From Cognatundibacterium squillarum (GTDB lineage Bacteria; Pseudomonadota; Gammaproteobacteria; Burkholderiales; Burkholderiaceae_D), in contig NZ_BMYU01000004.1 in assembly GCF_014652435.1 (NCBI RefSeq), forward strand, positions 310,001-374,000: a stretch of 64,000 bases of DNA, read 5' to 3'. The position numbers and the translations under genes were made by a program. The notes beneath the pieces are model-generated. The model was not told the origin of the DNA and did no database searches. It saw nothing but the letters and a program-made list of their open reading frames with translations. This document shows positions 1 to 8,438 of the stretch, in pieces. Within the stretch, counting starts at the first letter, position 1. Every line of letters begins with the position of its first letter.

Positions 1-340
1 CTGCGCCGAAACGTCGCGGATCCGTCATCCGGATCGCCTGCCCTCCGAATACCAGATCCAGATGGTCATGTTTTTCCGCAGGACTGCCAGCGGGTACCAC
101 TCTTAAATGCCCGGACATCCCGAGATGAATCAGTAAAGTACCGTTGGCAAAAAACAGCAGCAAATATTTACCGCGTCTTCCAGTACGCAGCACGGATTTT
201 GTTTTCAGCAAGTCCGGTAAATCCGGTGGAAACGGCCAGCGCAATCCGGCACGGCGCATGATCACCGCTGTGACAGTTTTACCGCTGATATGCGGATCCA
301 CACCAAGACGTGTTACTTCTACCTCCGGCAATTCCGGCAT
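1..340 (-). CDS. mutM: Formamidopyrimidine-DNA glycosylase (MutM/Fpg), N-terminal part
   Basis: This is a DNA repair glycosylase/AP lyase that removes 8-oxoguanine and other oxidised purines. Reading leftward from ATG at 340, the protein begins MPELPEVEVTRLGVDP, the invariant Fpg N-terminus in which Pro2 is the catalytic nucleophile and Glu3 is essential. Further on are GRRGKYLL (the conserved beta-lyase-region lysine) and DPRRFGA at the window edge. About 113 residues are present of roughly 270 in the family, so the gene is cut by the window start. A GGGAG-type ribosome site lies just upstream. It diverges from the TPR lipoprotein gene, a common arrangement in Burkholderiales. Identification is secure. 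Confidence 0.95.
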   Translation of the reverse strand, partial: MPELPEVEVTRLGVDPHISGKTVTAVIMRRAGLRWPFPPDLPDLLKTKSVLRTGRRGKYLLLFFANGTLLIHLGMSGHLRVVPAGSPAEKHDHLDLVFGGQAIRMTDPRRFGA

Positions 341-512
341 CTTCACTCCCTTTTTTACTTGCTTGCCGGATGTTCACTATATTTGCTGCAGGGGTTGCGC
401 AGCAGTACCTTATAGACAAACAAAAAACATTTACAATCCGGCACAAGTCATTGAATACTGTTAAATACGATACAGCGTACAATCAGACAGCTTATTTTTT
501 ATCGGATCCGCT

Positions 513-2357
513 TTGAATACCACTTTTGCATCATTCAAACCTGTGCTTTCCGCATTGCGTCCAGCCAGCGCAATTGCCGGCCTTTTGCTCCTGAGCGCCT
601 GCGCCACTACCGGTCAGCAGCGTACATTACAAGCCGACGATGCGCATCATGTCCATGATGCCGCGAATGCAGCATTATCAGCACCTGCACCGGGAGGCAA
701 ATCTGCAACTGCGACGAGCGTACCGGAAGAAAAACTGCCTGCTGTCAAGCTGACCGATGAGCTGTTTTATAAAATTCTGGCGTCTGAAATCGCTTTTCAG
801 CGCGGTCAGTGGCAAGCGTCTTACGTCACCTTACTGTCAGTTGCACAGCAGACACGTGACCCGCGCATTGCCAAGCGCGCCATGGAAATGGCACTGGCAG
901 CAAGACAGCCCGGTGAAGCGCTGTCGGCGATCCGTTTATGGCGCGAATTATCACCTGAATCCAACGAAGCGACACAATACTACCTCGGCTTTATGCTGAC
1001 GAACGGCGAGCTGGATGAAATCAAGTCCGTCTACAGCCAGAAACTTGCAGAAAGTCAGCCGGCCCAACGCGGCATTCTGATGCTTCAGGCGCAACGCCTG
1101 CTGTCGCGCGCAAAAGATAAACAGGCTGCGCTGAATACGCTGGATCAGATTGTTGCGCCATATCAGTCCGGTGCCGATGCGAAAGTTGCCCAAGCTCAGG
1201 CCGCGCTGAATGCCGGTGACAAAGTCCGTGCAGTGCGTGACGCACGTCAGGTACTGGCACTGAAACCGGATTCTGAATTAGCAATACTGACAATTGCACA
1301 GGCATCCGCGCCAACGGAAGCGATACCGGAATTGCAGACGTTTATCGACAAAAACCCCGGGGCGCAGGATCTGCGAATCGCACTGGCAAGTCTGCTGATC
1401 GAGCAGAAGCGCTACGCTGAAGCTGCAGCGCAATTCCGGCTGATACTGCGCGACAAACCGGAAGACACCAACGCAACTTATACACTGGCAGTACTTGCAC
1501 TGGAACAAAATCAGCTGGACGAAGCAGAGGCCGGCTTCATTCGCTATTTGCAACTGAGCGAGCAAAAAAGCGAAGAGCGCGATCTGACGATGGCTTATCT
1601 GAACCTTGCCCGCATCGCCTACGAAAGAAAAAATCCGCAGCAGGCTCAGGAATGGCTGGCGAAAGTGGATGCAATGGATGGCCGTAATCCTGCATGGTTT
1701 GGCGTACAACTGCGCCGGGCCAGTTTGTATGCGCGCATGGGCAATCTGAATCAGGCGCGCGAGATCCTGCACACAACAACCGCCGGTAGTCAGAATGAAG
1801 AAATTCAGTTAATTCAGACAGAAGCGCAATTGCTGCGCGACAGTGGCAGCGTACTCGAAACCATTGATGTTCTGCGTCAGGGAATCAAACGTTTTCCGGA
1901 AGCCAGCGATCTGATGTACGACTATGCGATGGTGCTGGAGAGTCAGCAGAATTTCACAGAAATGGAAAAGCAGTTGCGCAAAGTAATTCAATTAGCGCCG
2001 AAAAACCAGCACGCTTACAATGCGCTCGGCTATTCATTTGCTGACCGCAACATCCGGCTGGATGAAGCAACTACGCTGATTGAAAAAGCGAATCAGCTGG
2101 CCCCGGAAGATCCTTACATTCTGGACAGCCTGGGATGGGTGCATTTCCGGAAAGGTGAGCACGCCAAAGCGGAAGAAATATTACGCAAAGCTTTCAGCAT
2201 GCGTACCGATCCTGAAATCGCAGCACATCTTGGCGAGGTTCTGTGGGTAAAAGGTGACCAGGCGGCAGCACTGCAAATCTGGCAAGATGCCCTGAAAAAA
2301 GACGCATCCAATCAGTCGTTACGCAGCACACTGGAACGCCTGAAAGTACAACCCTGA
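513..2357 (+). CDS. Tetratricopeptide repeat lipoprotein upstream of lolB
   Basis: A 614-residue protein. The N-terminus has a hydrophobic signal segment ending in LLLLSAC, a lipobox that predicts lipidation at about Cys30 and anchoring in an envelope membrane. The rest is mostly helical with TPR-type repeats; the clearest are near residues 480-600 (NALGYSFADRN, DSLGWVHFRKGEHAKAEEIL). The apparent start is TTG at 513; no ATG fits better. The gene ends 41 bases before the likely lolB start, so the two are probably co-transcribed. TPR lipoproteins in this position are thought to act in envelope assembly, but the exact role is not visible from sequence. Family and localisation are confident; function is not. 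Confidence 0.85.
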   Translation: MNTTFASFKPVLSALRPASAIAGLLLLSACATTGQQRTLQADDAHHVHDAANAALSAPAPGGKSATATSVPEEKLPAVKLTDELFYKILASEIAFQRGQWQASYVTLLSVAQQTRDPRIAKRAMEMALAARQPGEALSAIRLWRELSPESNEATQYYLGFMLTNGELDEIKSVYSQKLAESQPAQRGILMLQAQRLLSRAKDKQAALNTLDQIVAPYQSGADAKVAQAQAALNAGDKVRAVRDARQVLALKPDSELAILTIAQASAPTEAIPELQTFIDKNPGAQDLRIALASLLIEQKRYAEAAAQFRLILRDKPEDTNATYTLAVLALEQNQLDEAEAGFIRYLQLSEQKSEERDLTMAYLNLARIAYERKNPQQAQEWLAKVDAMDGRNPAWFGVQLRRASLYARMGNLNQAREILHTTTAGSQNEEIQLIQTEAQLLRDSGSVLETIDVLRQGIKRFPEASDLMYDYAMVLESQQNFTEMEKQLRKVIQLAPKNQHAYNALGYSFADRNIRLDEATTLIEKANQLAPEDPYILDSLGWVHFRKGEHAKAEEILRKAFSMRTDPEIAAHLGEVLWVKGDQAAALQIWQDALKKDASNQSLRSTLERLKVQP

Positions 2358-2398
2358 TTTCATTGCCGGCGACACTGCTCACCGGCATTTCCATTTTT

Positions 2399-3007
2399 AT
2401 GATCCGCACTTTTTTCAGCAAACTGTCTTCACTGACAAGCGTTATCATTTGCGCTACTGCAATTTCTGCATGCCAGACGCTGCCGCAATCTGCTTCCACA
2501 CAAAAACCTGCCACAACCGGGGAGATACGCTCCGGCACGTTTAACTGCGGTGGCAAATTATTTGTACGTTATAACACTCAGGGAAAACCCCAGCAATTTC
2601 CGGGGCGCTTTGACTGGTCTCAGCAAAACGACAAACTCGAGATTCAGATTTACTCTCCTGTTGGTCAGACTGTCGCACGTATCACAGAACAACCGGATCA
2701 GGCCTCACTGGAACAACCGGGCAAGCCGGCAATTCTCTCTGCCAGCCTTGATCAGTTACTGGAGGAAGTGTTGCGTTACCCATTACCTGCAAGTGGTATG
2801 AAAGACTGGCTTCAGGGAAATATCAAAAATACAGACGGACAAATCCGCCAATTAAATCCGGAAGATCAGAGCCTGGAACAAAATGGCTGGAAACTGCGTT
2901 TTGCGAGCTGGTACAGTGCCGGCAAACCAAAACGTATCGATATCAGTGGTTACACAGAACAGGCTGGTGAAGTCATAATACAGATCGTTCTCGACGCTGA
3001 AGATTAA
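2399..3007 (+). CDS. lolB: Outer-membrane lipoprotein receptor LolB
   Basis: LolB receives lipoproteins from the periplasmic carrier LolA and inserts them in the outer membrane. I chose ATG at 2399 (202 residues) over an upstream in-frame TTG at 2363. This start gives a compact lipoprotein signal, MIRTFFSKLSS followed by AISAC, with Cys25 as the lipidated residue. The body has the LolB beta-sandwich signatures: an early GTFNCGGKLFVRYN strand, FDWSQQNDKLEIQIYSPVGQ, and a C-terminal RIDISGY strand. It sits between the TPR lipoprotein and ispE (5-base gap), the standard betaproteobacterial order. The length is usual for the family. Confidence 0.92.
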   Translation: MIRTFFSKLSSLTSVIICATAISACQTLPQSASTQKPATTGEIRSGTFNCGGKLFVRYNTQGKPQQFPGRFDWSQQNDKLEIQIYSPVGQTVARITEQPDQASLEQPGKPAILSASLDQLLEEVLRYPLPASGMKDWLQGNIKNTDGQIRQLNPEDQSLEQNGWKLRFASWYSAGKPKRIDISGYTEQAGEVIIQIVLDAED

Positions 3008-3012
3008 GCACC

Positions 3013-3873
3013 ATGACTCTCTCTCTGACCCGGTGCCCTGCCCCGGCCAAACTGAATTTGTTTTTGCATGTTAACGGACGCAGGCCGGATGGTTACCATA
3101 TTCTGCAATCTGTATTTCAACTGATAGATCGCTGTGACTACCTGGATGCAGAAGTTACGAATGATGGTCTCATCCGACGTAGCAATGACATTCCGGGTGT
3201 CCCTGAAGACAGTGATTTAATTATTCGCGCAGCGCGATTACTGCAACAGCACACAGGCTGCGAACGCGGTGCTCTGCTGACGCTTCACAAAAGTCTGCCG
3301 ATGGGCGGAGGTCTGGGCGGTGGTTCATCCGACGCGGCGACAACACTGATGGCACTGAATCACTTATGGAACACAGGTCTGAATCAGCAACAACTGATGC
3401 AACTCGGACTGCAACTTGGCGCGGATGTGCCTTTCTTTCTGTTTGGTCAGAACGCATTTGCTGAAGGTATCGGCGAAGAATTACAGCCTGTAGAAACACC
3501 GGAATGCTGGTACGTCGTGGTCGAACCGGGTGTACATGTACCGACCCCCGCAATTTTCGGTGCTCCCCAGTTGACAAGAGACACCAAACCCGTCAAAATA
3601 ACGGACTTTCCTGCTGACGAATTCGTTAAATGGAAAAATGATCTGCAGTCAGTTGCCTGCCTGCTGTATCCGGAAGTAGATAAAGCCATTCAGTGGTTAA
3701 GTCAGTTCGGATCAGCAAAAATGACCGGATCCGGAGCTTGCGTATTTTGCGCTGTTTCTGATGAATCAGAAGCTGACAAAATTATTGAAAAGCATGAGGG
3801 TCAGTGGAAATTATGGAAGGCAAAATCACTGAGAATTCATCCGATGATGAAAAAACTGCAGGCAAAAGATTGA
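3013..3873 (+). CDS. ispE: 4-diphosphocytidyl-2-C-methyl-D-erythritol kinase
   Basis: IspE is a cytosolic GHMP-superfamily kinase that phosphorylates CDP-methylerythritol in the MEP route to isoprenoids. Visible motifs are APAKLNLFLHVNGRRPDGYH at residues 10-29, the glycine-rich ATP loop PMGGGLGGGSSDAATTL at about 96-112, and the C-terminal MTGSGACVF motif near 237. The length of 286 residues is typical. Five bases separate it from lolB and it is followed directly by tRNA-Gln, so one transcript probably covers lolB, ispE and the tRNA. Confidence 0.96.
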   Translation: MTLSLTRCPAPAKLNLFLHVNGRRPDGYHILQSVFQLIDRCDYLDAEVTNDGLIRRSNDIPGVPEDSDLIIRAARLLQQHTGCERGALLTLHKSLPMGGGLGGGSSDAATTLMALNHLWNTGLNQQQLMQLGLQLGADVPFFLFGQNAFAEGIGEELQPVETPECWYVVVEPGVHVPTPAIFGAPQLTRDTKPVKITDFPADEFVKWKNDLQSVACLLYPEVDKAIQWLSQFGSAKMTGSGACVFCAVSDESEADKIIEKHEGQWKLWKAKSLRIHPMMKKLQAKD

Positions 3874-3936
3874 TTCTGACGCGAATTTCGTGATAAAATA
3901 ATCGAAGTTCTGCTAGCAGAAAACAGGTTTTAGTGT

Positions 3937-4013
3937 AGGGGAATCGCCAAGCTGGTTAAGGCACCGGATTTTGATTCCGGCATGCAAAGGTTCGAATCCT
4001 TTTTCCCCTGCCA
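3937..4013 (+). tRNA. tRNA-Gln (anticodon UUG)
   Basis: A full cloverleaf can be drawn. The acceptor AGGGGAA pairs with TTCCCCT, the discriminator is G at 4010 and CCA is encoded at 4011-4013. The anticodon stem CCGGA/TCCGG encloses the 7-base loop TTTTGAT with anticodon TTG at 3971-3973. The T-loop GGTTCGAATCC is present. It lies 63 bases after ispE, the conserved betaproteobacterial position before prs. Confidence 0.97.
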
Positions 4014-4021
4014 ACATACAG

Positions 4022-4054
4022 AAAGCCGCCGCATACTTTGTGCGGCGGCTTTTT
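4022..4054 (+). terminator. Rho-independent terminator after tRNA-Gln
   Basis: A 12-bp stem, AAAGCCGCCGCA paired with TGCGGCGGCTTT, closes an 7-base loop and is followed by a T run. It ends the ispE-tRNA transcript before prs. Confidence 0.9.
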
Positions 4055-4130
4055 CAGTTTTTGCTTTTGATGATTTGTCGTATAGACTCAGACATCATCC
4101 TCACCGTATATTCAGCCGATAGGTCCCGCC

Positions 4131-5093
4131 ATGGCAAACGCGCGCGTCAATGACAACATGATGGTCTTCACTGGTAACGCTAATCCGACTCTTGCAGCCG
4201 GCGTTGCCAAGCAATTAGGTATTCCGCTCGGAAAAGCCGATGTTTCTAAATTTTCTGACGGCGAAGTTGCTGTGGAGATTAACGAAAACGTTCGTGGTAA
4301 AGACGTTTTCGTACTGCAATCGACCTGCGCTCCGACCAATGACAACCTGATGGAACTGATGCTGATGGTTGATGCACTGAAACGTGCGTCAGCTGGCCGT
4401 ATCACTGCCGCCATCCCTTACTTCGGTTACGCACGTCAGGATCGTCGTCCGCGCTCTGCACGTGTCGCGATCTCTGCAAAAGTTGTCGCGAACATGCTGG
4501 AAGAAGCCGGCGTTGACCGCGTTCTGATTATGGATCTGCATGCAGATCAGATTCAGGGTTTCTTCGACATTCCTGTTGATAACATCTATGCATCCCCGAT
4601 TCTGCTCGGCGATCTGGTAGCAAAAAATTACGAAGATCTGCTGGTTGTTTCGCCTGACGTTGGCGGTGTTGTTCGTGCCCGTGCGCTGGCAAAACGCCTG
4701 AACTGCGATCTGGCCATTATCGACAAACGTCGCCCTAAAGCGAACGTTTCCGAAGTCATGAACATCATCGGTGAAGTTGAAGGCCGTAACTGCGTCATTA
4801 TGGATGACATGGTTGACACAGCAGGCACACTGGTCAAAGCGGCTGAAGTTCTGAAAGAACGCGGCGCGAAAAAAGTACTGGCTTACTGTACACACCCGGT
4901 TTTGTCCGGACCAGCAGTGGATCGCATTTCCAATTCTCCGCTGGATGAACTGGTCGTTACCGACACTATCCCGCTGACCGCTGCTGCACGCGCATGCAGC
5001 AAAATCCGTCAGCTGTCCTGTGACAGCCTGCTGGCAGAAACATTCCGCCGTATCACCAAAGGTGAATCGGTCATGTCTCTGTTCACTGACTAA
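4131..5093 (+). CDS. prs: Ribose-phosphate pyrophosphokinase
   Basis: Prs makes PRPP from ribose 5-phosphate and ATP for purine, pyrimidine, histidine and tryptophan synthesis. The 320-residue length is canonical. Class I signatures are [21 protein letters not shown] near 40-60, the catalytic flexible-loop region [10 protein letters not shown] near 102-111, the [17 protein letters not shown] metal-binding signature near 133-149, and the PRPP loop [12 protein letters not shown] near 222-233. ATG at 4131 gives the expected N-terminus. It is bounded by terminators on both sides. The product also supplies apt, at 44.4 kb in this window. Confidence 0.97.
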   Translation: MANARVNDNMMVFTGNANPTLAAGVAKQLGIPLGKADVSKFSDGEVAVEINENVRGKDVFVLQSTCAPTNDNLMELMLMVDALKRASAGRITAAIPYFGYARQDRRPRSARVAISAKVVANMLEEAGVDRVLIMDLHADQIQGFFDIPVDNIYASPILLGDLVAKNYEDLLVVSPDVGGVVRARALAKRLNCDLAIIDKRRPKANVSEVMNIIGEVEGRNCVIMDDMVDTAGTLVKAAEVLKERGAKKVLAYCTHPVLSGPAVDRISNSPLDELVVTDTIPLTAAARACSKIRQLSCDSLLAETFRRITKGESVMSLFTD

Positions 5094-5110
5094 TTACACA
5101 AAGTATTCTT

Positions 5111-5140
5111 GCGCCGTCCGGTTTGGGCGGCGCTTTTTTT
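5111..5140 (+). terminator. Rho-independent terminator between prs and rplY
   Basis: GCGCCGTCC pairs with GGGCGGCGC (one G-U pair) and is followed by seven T residues. It lies 18 bases after the prs stop. rplY follows 61 bases later and may need read-through or its own promoter. Confidence 0.85.
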
Positions 5141-5201
5141 GCGGCCCTGGTCGCGGGGCCGTTTCACCGCAAGCTTTGCTTGCACAATTTGGAGTTACAC
5201 C

Positions 5202-5747
5202 ATGAAAATCACAGCATTCGCACGCAAAGAGCAGGGGACCGGAGCGAGCCGCCGCCTGCGCCGCGCTGGCCAGACACCAGGCATCATCTACGGTGGCACT
5301 GAAGCGCCAGTAGCAATCACTCTGGATCACAACGCACTGTTCCACGCACTGCGTAAAGAAGCATTCCACGCTTCTATCCTGGATATGGAAGTTGAAGGCA
5401 AAGTAGAAAAAGTTCTGCTGCGCGACTTCCAGATGCATGCATACAAACAAATGGTAATGCACGCTGACTTCCAACGTGTAGATATGACCCAGAAAATCAC
5501 TGTAAAAGTACCTCTGCACTTCGTAAACGCAGACGTATCTCCAGCAGTTAAACTGTCTTCCGCTCTGATCAGCCACGTAGCGAACGAAGTTGAAGTTTCC
5601 TGCCTGCCAGCTGACCTGCCAGAATTCATCGAAGTAGATCTGTCCAAAATCGAAGCTGGTCAGTCTGTTCACGCTGCTGATCTGGTTCTGCCAGCAGGCG
5701 TTGCTGTTGTTCACGGCGACGCAACAGTTGCTAACGCAGCTGCTTAA
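5202..5747 (+). CDS. rplY: 50S ribosomal protein L25 (CTC form)
   Basis: L25 binds 5S rRNA in the large subunit. I chose ATG at 5202, preceded by GGAG, over an upstream in-frame ORF extension that runs through the terminator; this gives 181 residues starting [20 protein letters not shown]. The N-terminal 5S-binding domain (about 1-90, with GIIYGG and [13 protein letters not shown]) is followed by a CTC/TL5 C-terminal domain (about 95-181, [17 protein letters not shown] and [20 protein letters not shown]). This two-domain form is usual in betaproteobacteria. The peptidyl-tRNA hydrolase gene that often follows is absent here. Confidence 0.95.
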   Translation: MKITAFARKEQGTGASRRLRRAGQTPGIIYGGTEAPVAITLDHNALFHALRKEAFHASILDMEVEGKVEKVLLRDFQMHAYKQMVMHADFQRVDMTQKITVKVPLHFVNADVSPAVKLSSALISHVANEVEVSCLPADLPEFIEVDLSKIEAGQSVHAADLVLPAGVAVVHGDATVANAAA

Positions 5748-5770
5748 TCTGTTTATTCAGATTTCCGGAA

Positions 5771-5797
5771 AAGCCAGCCCTGCGCTGGCTTTTTTGT
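5771..5797 (+). terminator. Rho-independent terminator after rplY
   Basis: AAGCCAGC pairs with GCTGGCTT around a short loop and is followed by TTTTTGTTTTTT, 24 bases after the rplY stop. Confidence 0.88.
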
Positions 5798-6016
5798 TTT
5801 TTAACACAGATCAAACGCTACTCTCCCGGCTGAGCTGAGCTTCACTCATCGTACCCGCCCTGCTCCTGACATCTGCCAGCTAATAAACGGAACAGGAGTA
5901 TTAAAAACTCCCCATTGCCAGCCCGTCTTGTGCTGATGTACTGATTTACGATTACACTGTCAGATTATCAATGGTTTAACGGCACAGAATTTTCTGCCTA
6001 CGCAACGGAGCCTTTT

Positions 6017-7750
6017 ATGATGAAATGGAAAACTGCGCTGCTTAGCGCTGCACTCCTAAGCATTTTTTTCACTCCTGCCAGTCAGGCACAGATCGCTGCC
6101 GGAATTCGTTACGATACCAGCTATCCGATCATCAGCCCGGTTCATGGCAAACAAGGCATGGTCGTCAGCGAGCAGGCACTGGCATCACAAGCCGGACTGG
6201 AGATTTTACAGCGTGGCGGAAACGCAATTGACGCCGCAATTGCAACCGGGTTTGCACTCGCCGTCGTTTTGCCCAATGCCGGTAACATTGGCGGCGGCGG
6301 GTTTATGCTGGTGCATGACAGTCGCAGCGGAAAGCAAGTGGCACTGGATTTTCGAGAGCTGGCACCACGTGCGGCCAGACGTGATTTATATTTAGATGCA
6401 CAGGGTAATGTCATTCCTGAGAAATCCACTTACAGCCATCAGGCGGTAGGCATTCCCGGAACCGTTGCAGGCCTCGAACTCGCGCATAAACGCTTCGGCA
6501 GCCTGCCGTGGCAACAACTGCTTGCACCGGCAATACAGCTTGCAGAAAAAGGTTTCACAGTCAGCCCGCACCTGGCCAGTCTGCTGACGGCAGAAGCCGG
6601 GCATCTGGGACGCTGGCCTGCCAGTCGTGCTATTTTCTTCCGGAACGGACATCCGCTGCAAAGCGGTGATCTTTTAAAACAGACAGATCTGGCGAAGTCC
6701 TTGCGACTGATTGCGCGTGATGGCGCCAAAGCATTTTACGAAGGTGAGATTGCACAGAAAATTGCCGCAGAAATGAAGGCGAATGACGGTCTGATTACAC
6801 AGGCTGACCTGCAGGCTTATCGCGCAGCTGAGCGGGTACCGGTACGCGGCAATTACCGTGGATTTGAAGTGATTTCCATGCCTCCGCCAAGTTCCGGTGG
6901 CGTGCACATTGTACAAATGCTCAATATGCTGGAGCATTTTCCGTTGCGTGAACAAGGTCATAACAGCGCTGCCACACTTCATCAGATGAGTGAGATCATG
7001 AAGCGCGCTTATGCTGACCGCGCAGAGTACCTGGGCGATCCGGACCATATCAACATACCGGTAAAGGCACTGACCAGTAAAGCCTATGCTAATGCGCTGG
7101 TACAGCAAATTTCACCGGACAAGGCGACGCCGTCAACTGAGATACGCGCCGGCAAACTGCAGCCTTACGAAAGCGATCAGACTACCCATTACAGCGTGGC
7201 CGACAAGTATGGCAATGTAGTCAGCACCACGTACACCTTAAATCTGAATTTCGGTAGCGGCATCGTCGCCAGTGGCACCGGTATTTTGCTGAATAATGAA
7301 ATGGATGATTTTTCCGTCAAACCGGGTGTACCGAATGCATTCGGACTGGTTGGCGGTGAAGCAAACGCTGTCGGCACATGGAAGCGTCCATTAAGCTCTA
7401 TGTCCCCCACACTGGTACTGCAAAACGGCAAACCAGTGATTGCAACCGGCAGTCCGGGCGGTAGCCGCATTATCACTACCGTTTTGCAAACGCTGGTAAA
7501 TATGATCGACTTCGGCATGAATCCGGCTGAAGCGGCTGTTGCACCGCGTATTCATCAGCAATGGCTGCCCGATCAGTTACGTTACGAAGCAGGTATCAGC
7601 CAGGATACTCTGCGCCTGCTGGCGCAACGCGGACAAAATCTGCAGCCGGCACAGGTCATGGGAAAAACACAGACCATACAAATCACGGCAAAGGGTCTGG
7701 CTGGTTTCTCTGATCCGCGCAATCCTGACGGCAAAGCTGCAGCGTATTAA
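6017..7750 (+). CDS. ggt: Gamma-glutamyltransferase (secreted)
   Basis: GGT cleaves the gamma-glutamyl bond of glutathione and related peptides in the periplasm. It is made as an Ntn-hydrolase precursor that self-cleaves. The 577-residue protein has a signal peptide (MMKWKTALLSAALLSIFF, cut near SQAQ), the large-subunit signature GGNAIDAAIATGFALAVVLPN, and the autoprocessing site Q-T-T-H-Y. Thr389 would become the N-terminal nucleophile of the small subunit. Small-subunit motifs PLSSMSPT and GSPGGSRI are present. It has a spaced upstream region (269 bases after rplY) and looks monocistronic. Together with the secreted peptidases in this window it suggests peptide scavenging. Confidence 0.95.
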   Translation: MMKWKTALLSAALLSIFFTPASQAQIAAGIRYDTSYPIISPVHGKQGMVVSEQALASQAGLEILQRGGNAIDAAIATGFALAVVLPNAGNIGGGGFMLVHDSRSGKQVALDFRELAPRAARRDLYLDAQGNVIPEKSTYSHQAVGIPGTVAGLELAHKRFGSLPWQQLLAPAIQLAEKGFTVSPHLASLLTAEAGHLGRWPASRAIFFRNGHPLQSGDLLKQTDLAKSLRLIARDGAKAFYEGEIAQKIAAEMKANDGLITQADLQAYRAAERVPVRGNYRGFEVISMPPPSSGGVHIVQMLNMLEHFPLREQGHNSAATLHQMSEIMKRAYADRAEYLGDPDHINIPVKALTSKAYANALVQQISPDKATPSTEIRAGKLQPYESDQTTHYSVADKYGNVVSTTYTLNLNFGSGIVASGTGILLNNEMDDFSVKPGVPNAFGLVGGEANAVGTWKRPLSSMSPTLVLQNGKPVIATGSPGGSRIITTVLQTLVNMIDFGMNPAEAAVAPRIHQQWLPDQLRYEAGISQDTLRLLAQRGQNLQPAQVMGKTQTIQITAKGLAGFSDPRNPDGKAAAY

Positions 7751-7762
7751 TGTTTCCCGGTA

Positions 7763-7796
7763 CAAAGCAGATGCGCATCTTTCGCTGTCTGCTTTG
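7763..7796. terminator. Hairpin between converging ggt and fau
   Basis: CAAAGCAGA pairs perfectly with TCTGCTTTG around a 16-base loop between the two gene ends. There is no T run on either strand. It may act as an mRNA 3'-end stabiliser or a weak bidirectional terminator; this is inferred from position. Confidence 0.45.
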
Positions 7797-7814
7797 GCGC
7801 CCTCCGGCCTCGTA

Positions 7815-8435
7815 TCAGCGCAGACCTGACTCGGTCAGAATACCCGACATCGGTAAATCAAACTCTCCGGGCTCAAACACCGTTGATGCCAGTTCGTACG
7901 CAATTCCCAGCGGCAGAGCTGAGGTCAGCTGCGCCAGCGTCCGGTCATAAAATCCGCCGCCGTATCCAAGCCGGTACGCCTGCTGATTAAAACCCACGCA
8001 AGGCACCAGCAGTATTTCCGGTTCGATCAGCTTTTCCTTATCAGCGGGTAAAGGAATACCGTATTCATCAAGCTCCATGGCATCGCCCTGCTGCCATGCG
8101 AGAAATTTCAGCGGCGCATTTTTCTCCACGACCCAGGGCAGCGCCAGCTGTATGCCCATCGCTGTGATTTGCGGATACCAGTCGCGTAAATCAGGTTCTG
8201 CCTGAATCGGCCAGTACACCGCGAGGCTGGATGGCTGGCGTTGCTGCAACCATCGCATTAACCCTTCCGCTATCTGCGCATCCCAGATGCGACGCTGTTC
8301 CGCCGCCACAGATTTTCTCGCGCTGAGTAATGCCTTACGCAAGGCTTTGCGATCGCTCACCGGTTTCATCGCATCAGAGTGTGCGTCAGGGTTTGCCTGT
8401 GTCATACTGTTAAGAATCGTTTTACTCATGATCAA
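7815..8435 (-). CDS. fau: 5-formyltetrahydrofolate cyclo-ligase
   Basis: This cytosolic enzyme converts 5-formyl-THF to 5,10-methenyl-THF using ATP and so feeds one-carbon metabolism. Family marks are KALRKALLSARKSV near residues 30-43, LALPWV, the phosphate-loop region LIEPEILLVPCVGFNQQAYRLGYGGGFYDRTLA, and a C-terminal EPGEFDLPMSGILT. The start is uncertain. The longest ORF starts at 8435, only four bases from the divergent slt start, and no candidate (8435, 8429, 8405, 8369) has a convincing Shine-Dalgarno site. ATG at 8405 or 8369 would still keep the conserved core and leave room for a promoter. Confidence 0.92.
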   Translation of the reverse strand: MIMSKTILNSMTQANPDAHSDAMKPVSDRKALRKALLSARKSVAAEQRRIWDAQIAEGLMRWLQQRQPSSLAVYWPIQAEPDLRDWYPQITAMGIQLALPWVVEKNAPLKFLAWQQGDAMELDEYGIPLPADKEKLIEPEILLVPCVGFNQQAYRLGYGGGFYDRTLAQLTSALPLGIAYELASTVFEPGEFDLPMSGILTESGLR

Positions 8436-8438
8436 AAA